A stretch of 64,000 nucleotides of DNA from a virus, in IMG/VR virus record IMGVR_UViG_3300035670_000026, positions 1 through 64,000 of that record. One strand, given 5' to 3'. The stretch's first letter is position 1; every line of letters begins with the position of its first letter. A program made the position numbers and the translations under genes. A model generated the notes under the pieces. That model was not told where the DNA came from. It saw only the letters and a program-made list of their open reading frames with translations, and searched no databases. Of the stretch, positions 63,428 through 64,000 are shown in pieces.

Positions 63428-64000
63428 ATGGCATCTACAGTAATTCCAATTTGGCCCGGTTCAGCATCTTTTGCTCAAGTATCTGCTTCTTATTATGGAA
63501 CAGGTACGTGGCCACCTCCTACTCCATTTGGGTTTTATGATAGCGATCCTGAATTTAAAACCGATGCCAATAAAGTATCTAATTTTTGTGCTTTACACTT
63601 AGGTTATCCTATTGAAAATGTAGAATTACAAGAAATTAACTTCTTTGCTGCTTTTGAAGAAGCAGTAACTGTATATGGAAACGAATTATATGCTTTTCAA
63701 TTAAGAGATAACTACTTATCTTTAGAAGGAGCTTCTGATAGAATTGATGTTAATAATTCAATTTTCACTCCTTCAATGGATACTATTGTTAGATTGTCTC
63801 AACAGTATGGTGAAGAAGCAGGAGTTGGTGGTAATGTAACTTGGTATAAAGGCCAATTAACTTTAGTCCCCGGTCAACAAAGATACGATTTAACTAAATG
63901 GGCTGAAGATTTAGGAATTACAGGTGGTATTGAAATTAAAAACGTTTGGTATCAACCACCCCCTGCTGTTTCTCAAATGTATTCTTCTTATTTAATAGGA
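63428..64000 (+). CDS. Virion protein, N-terminal part (cut by window end)
   Basis: 191 residues are visible and the frame is open to the end of the window. It begins MASTVIPIWPGSASFAQVSA; then a segment FEEAVTVYGNELYAFQLRDN, then VTWYKGQLTLVPGQQRYDLT. The F-x-x-A-V-x-x-Y-x-N and KGQLTLVPGQQRYDL elements occur in neck or head-completion proteins of marine T4-like phages. A gp13/gp14-like neck role is possible but unproven. Confidence 0.6.
   Translation, partial: MASTVIPIWPGSASFAQVSASYYGTGTWPPPTPFGFYDSDPEFKTDANKVSNFCALHLGYPIENVELQEINFFAAFEEAVTVYGNELYAFQLRDNYLSLEGASDRIDVNNSIFTPSMDTIVRLSQQYGEEAGVGGNVTWYKGQLTLVPGQQRYDLTKWAEDLGITGGIEIKNVWYQPPPAVSQMYSSYLIG

Overview
The window is a piece of a large, AT-rich, T4-like myovirus genome. 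All supported genes lie on the + strand. The virion genes are recognisably T4-type: terminase gp17, portal gp20, prohead protease gp21, scaffold gp22, major capsid protein gp23, baseplate gp25 and gp6, a gp5-like spike, late sigma factor gp55 and primase gp61. A Bacteroidetes (flavobacterial-type) host is suggested by three things: eight promoters of the Bacteroidetes form (TTGG, exactly 19 nt, TATATTTAC-like), genes that mostly lack Shine-Dalgarno sequences, and a small histone H1-like Hc1 protein typical of that phylum. No lysogeny genes, insertion sequences or CRISPR arrays were seen.

Layout. 1-3.9 kb: the end of a nucleotidyltransferase and a run of early genes (RadA/RecA-like ATPase, DUF932 protein, YqiA-like esterase, small unknowns), several behind host-type promoters. 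3.9-9.44 kb: an RNA island with 27 tRNA genes covering all 20 amino acids, interleaved with structured non-coding RNAs. One of these, about 880 nt long, resembles the ornate large phage RNAs GOLLD/ROOL in size and context. Several short ones fill the spaces between tRNAs and are closed by long terminal helices. The island carries boxA-like antitermination motifs and host-type promoters, and holds a few small protein genes (membrane protein, lipoprotein, RNase H-like DUF458). 9.5-13.1 kb: lysis cassette, HD hydrolase and late sigma factor gp55. 13.1-28.2 kb: baseplate and tail-fibre block. 28.2-30.4 kb: GIY-YIG-like protein, primase, RecB-like nuclease.

30.4-44.9 kb: an unusual block of about 20 genes. 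Many encoded proteins begin with a short amphipathic helix followed by an (I/L/V)-x-Glu site, like T4 capsid-targeting sequences cut by the gp21 protease. The block includes a P-loop kinase, a multidomain nucleotidyltransferase with an HExxH motif, a HAD phosphatase, a possible nuclease, very basic proteins and the histone-like protein. I infer that it encodes proteins packaged in the head and possibly injected with the DNA. 44.9-48.4 kb: two virion-like proteins, then metabolic genes (FAD oxidoreductase, cupin, NadR-like kinase). 48.5-59.3 kb: head packaging and assembly. 59.4-64 kb: virion proteins, a DDAH-like amidino-enzyme, a phosphatidylserine-decarboxylase-like protein, PhoH and the start of another virion gene.

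Expression logic. Early genes and the RNA island use host-type promoters. The octamer TATTTATA, usually inside ATATTTATA, lies 3-27 nt upstream of most late gene clusters and is the best candidate for the element read by the encoded gp55 homologue; it is the reverse complement of the T4 late promoter TATAAATA. Four hairpins with T-runs or GC-rich stems separate transcription units. All assignments come from reading the sequence; no database or folding search was run.
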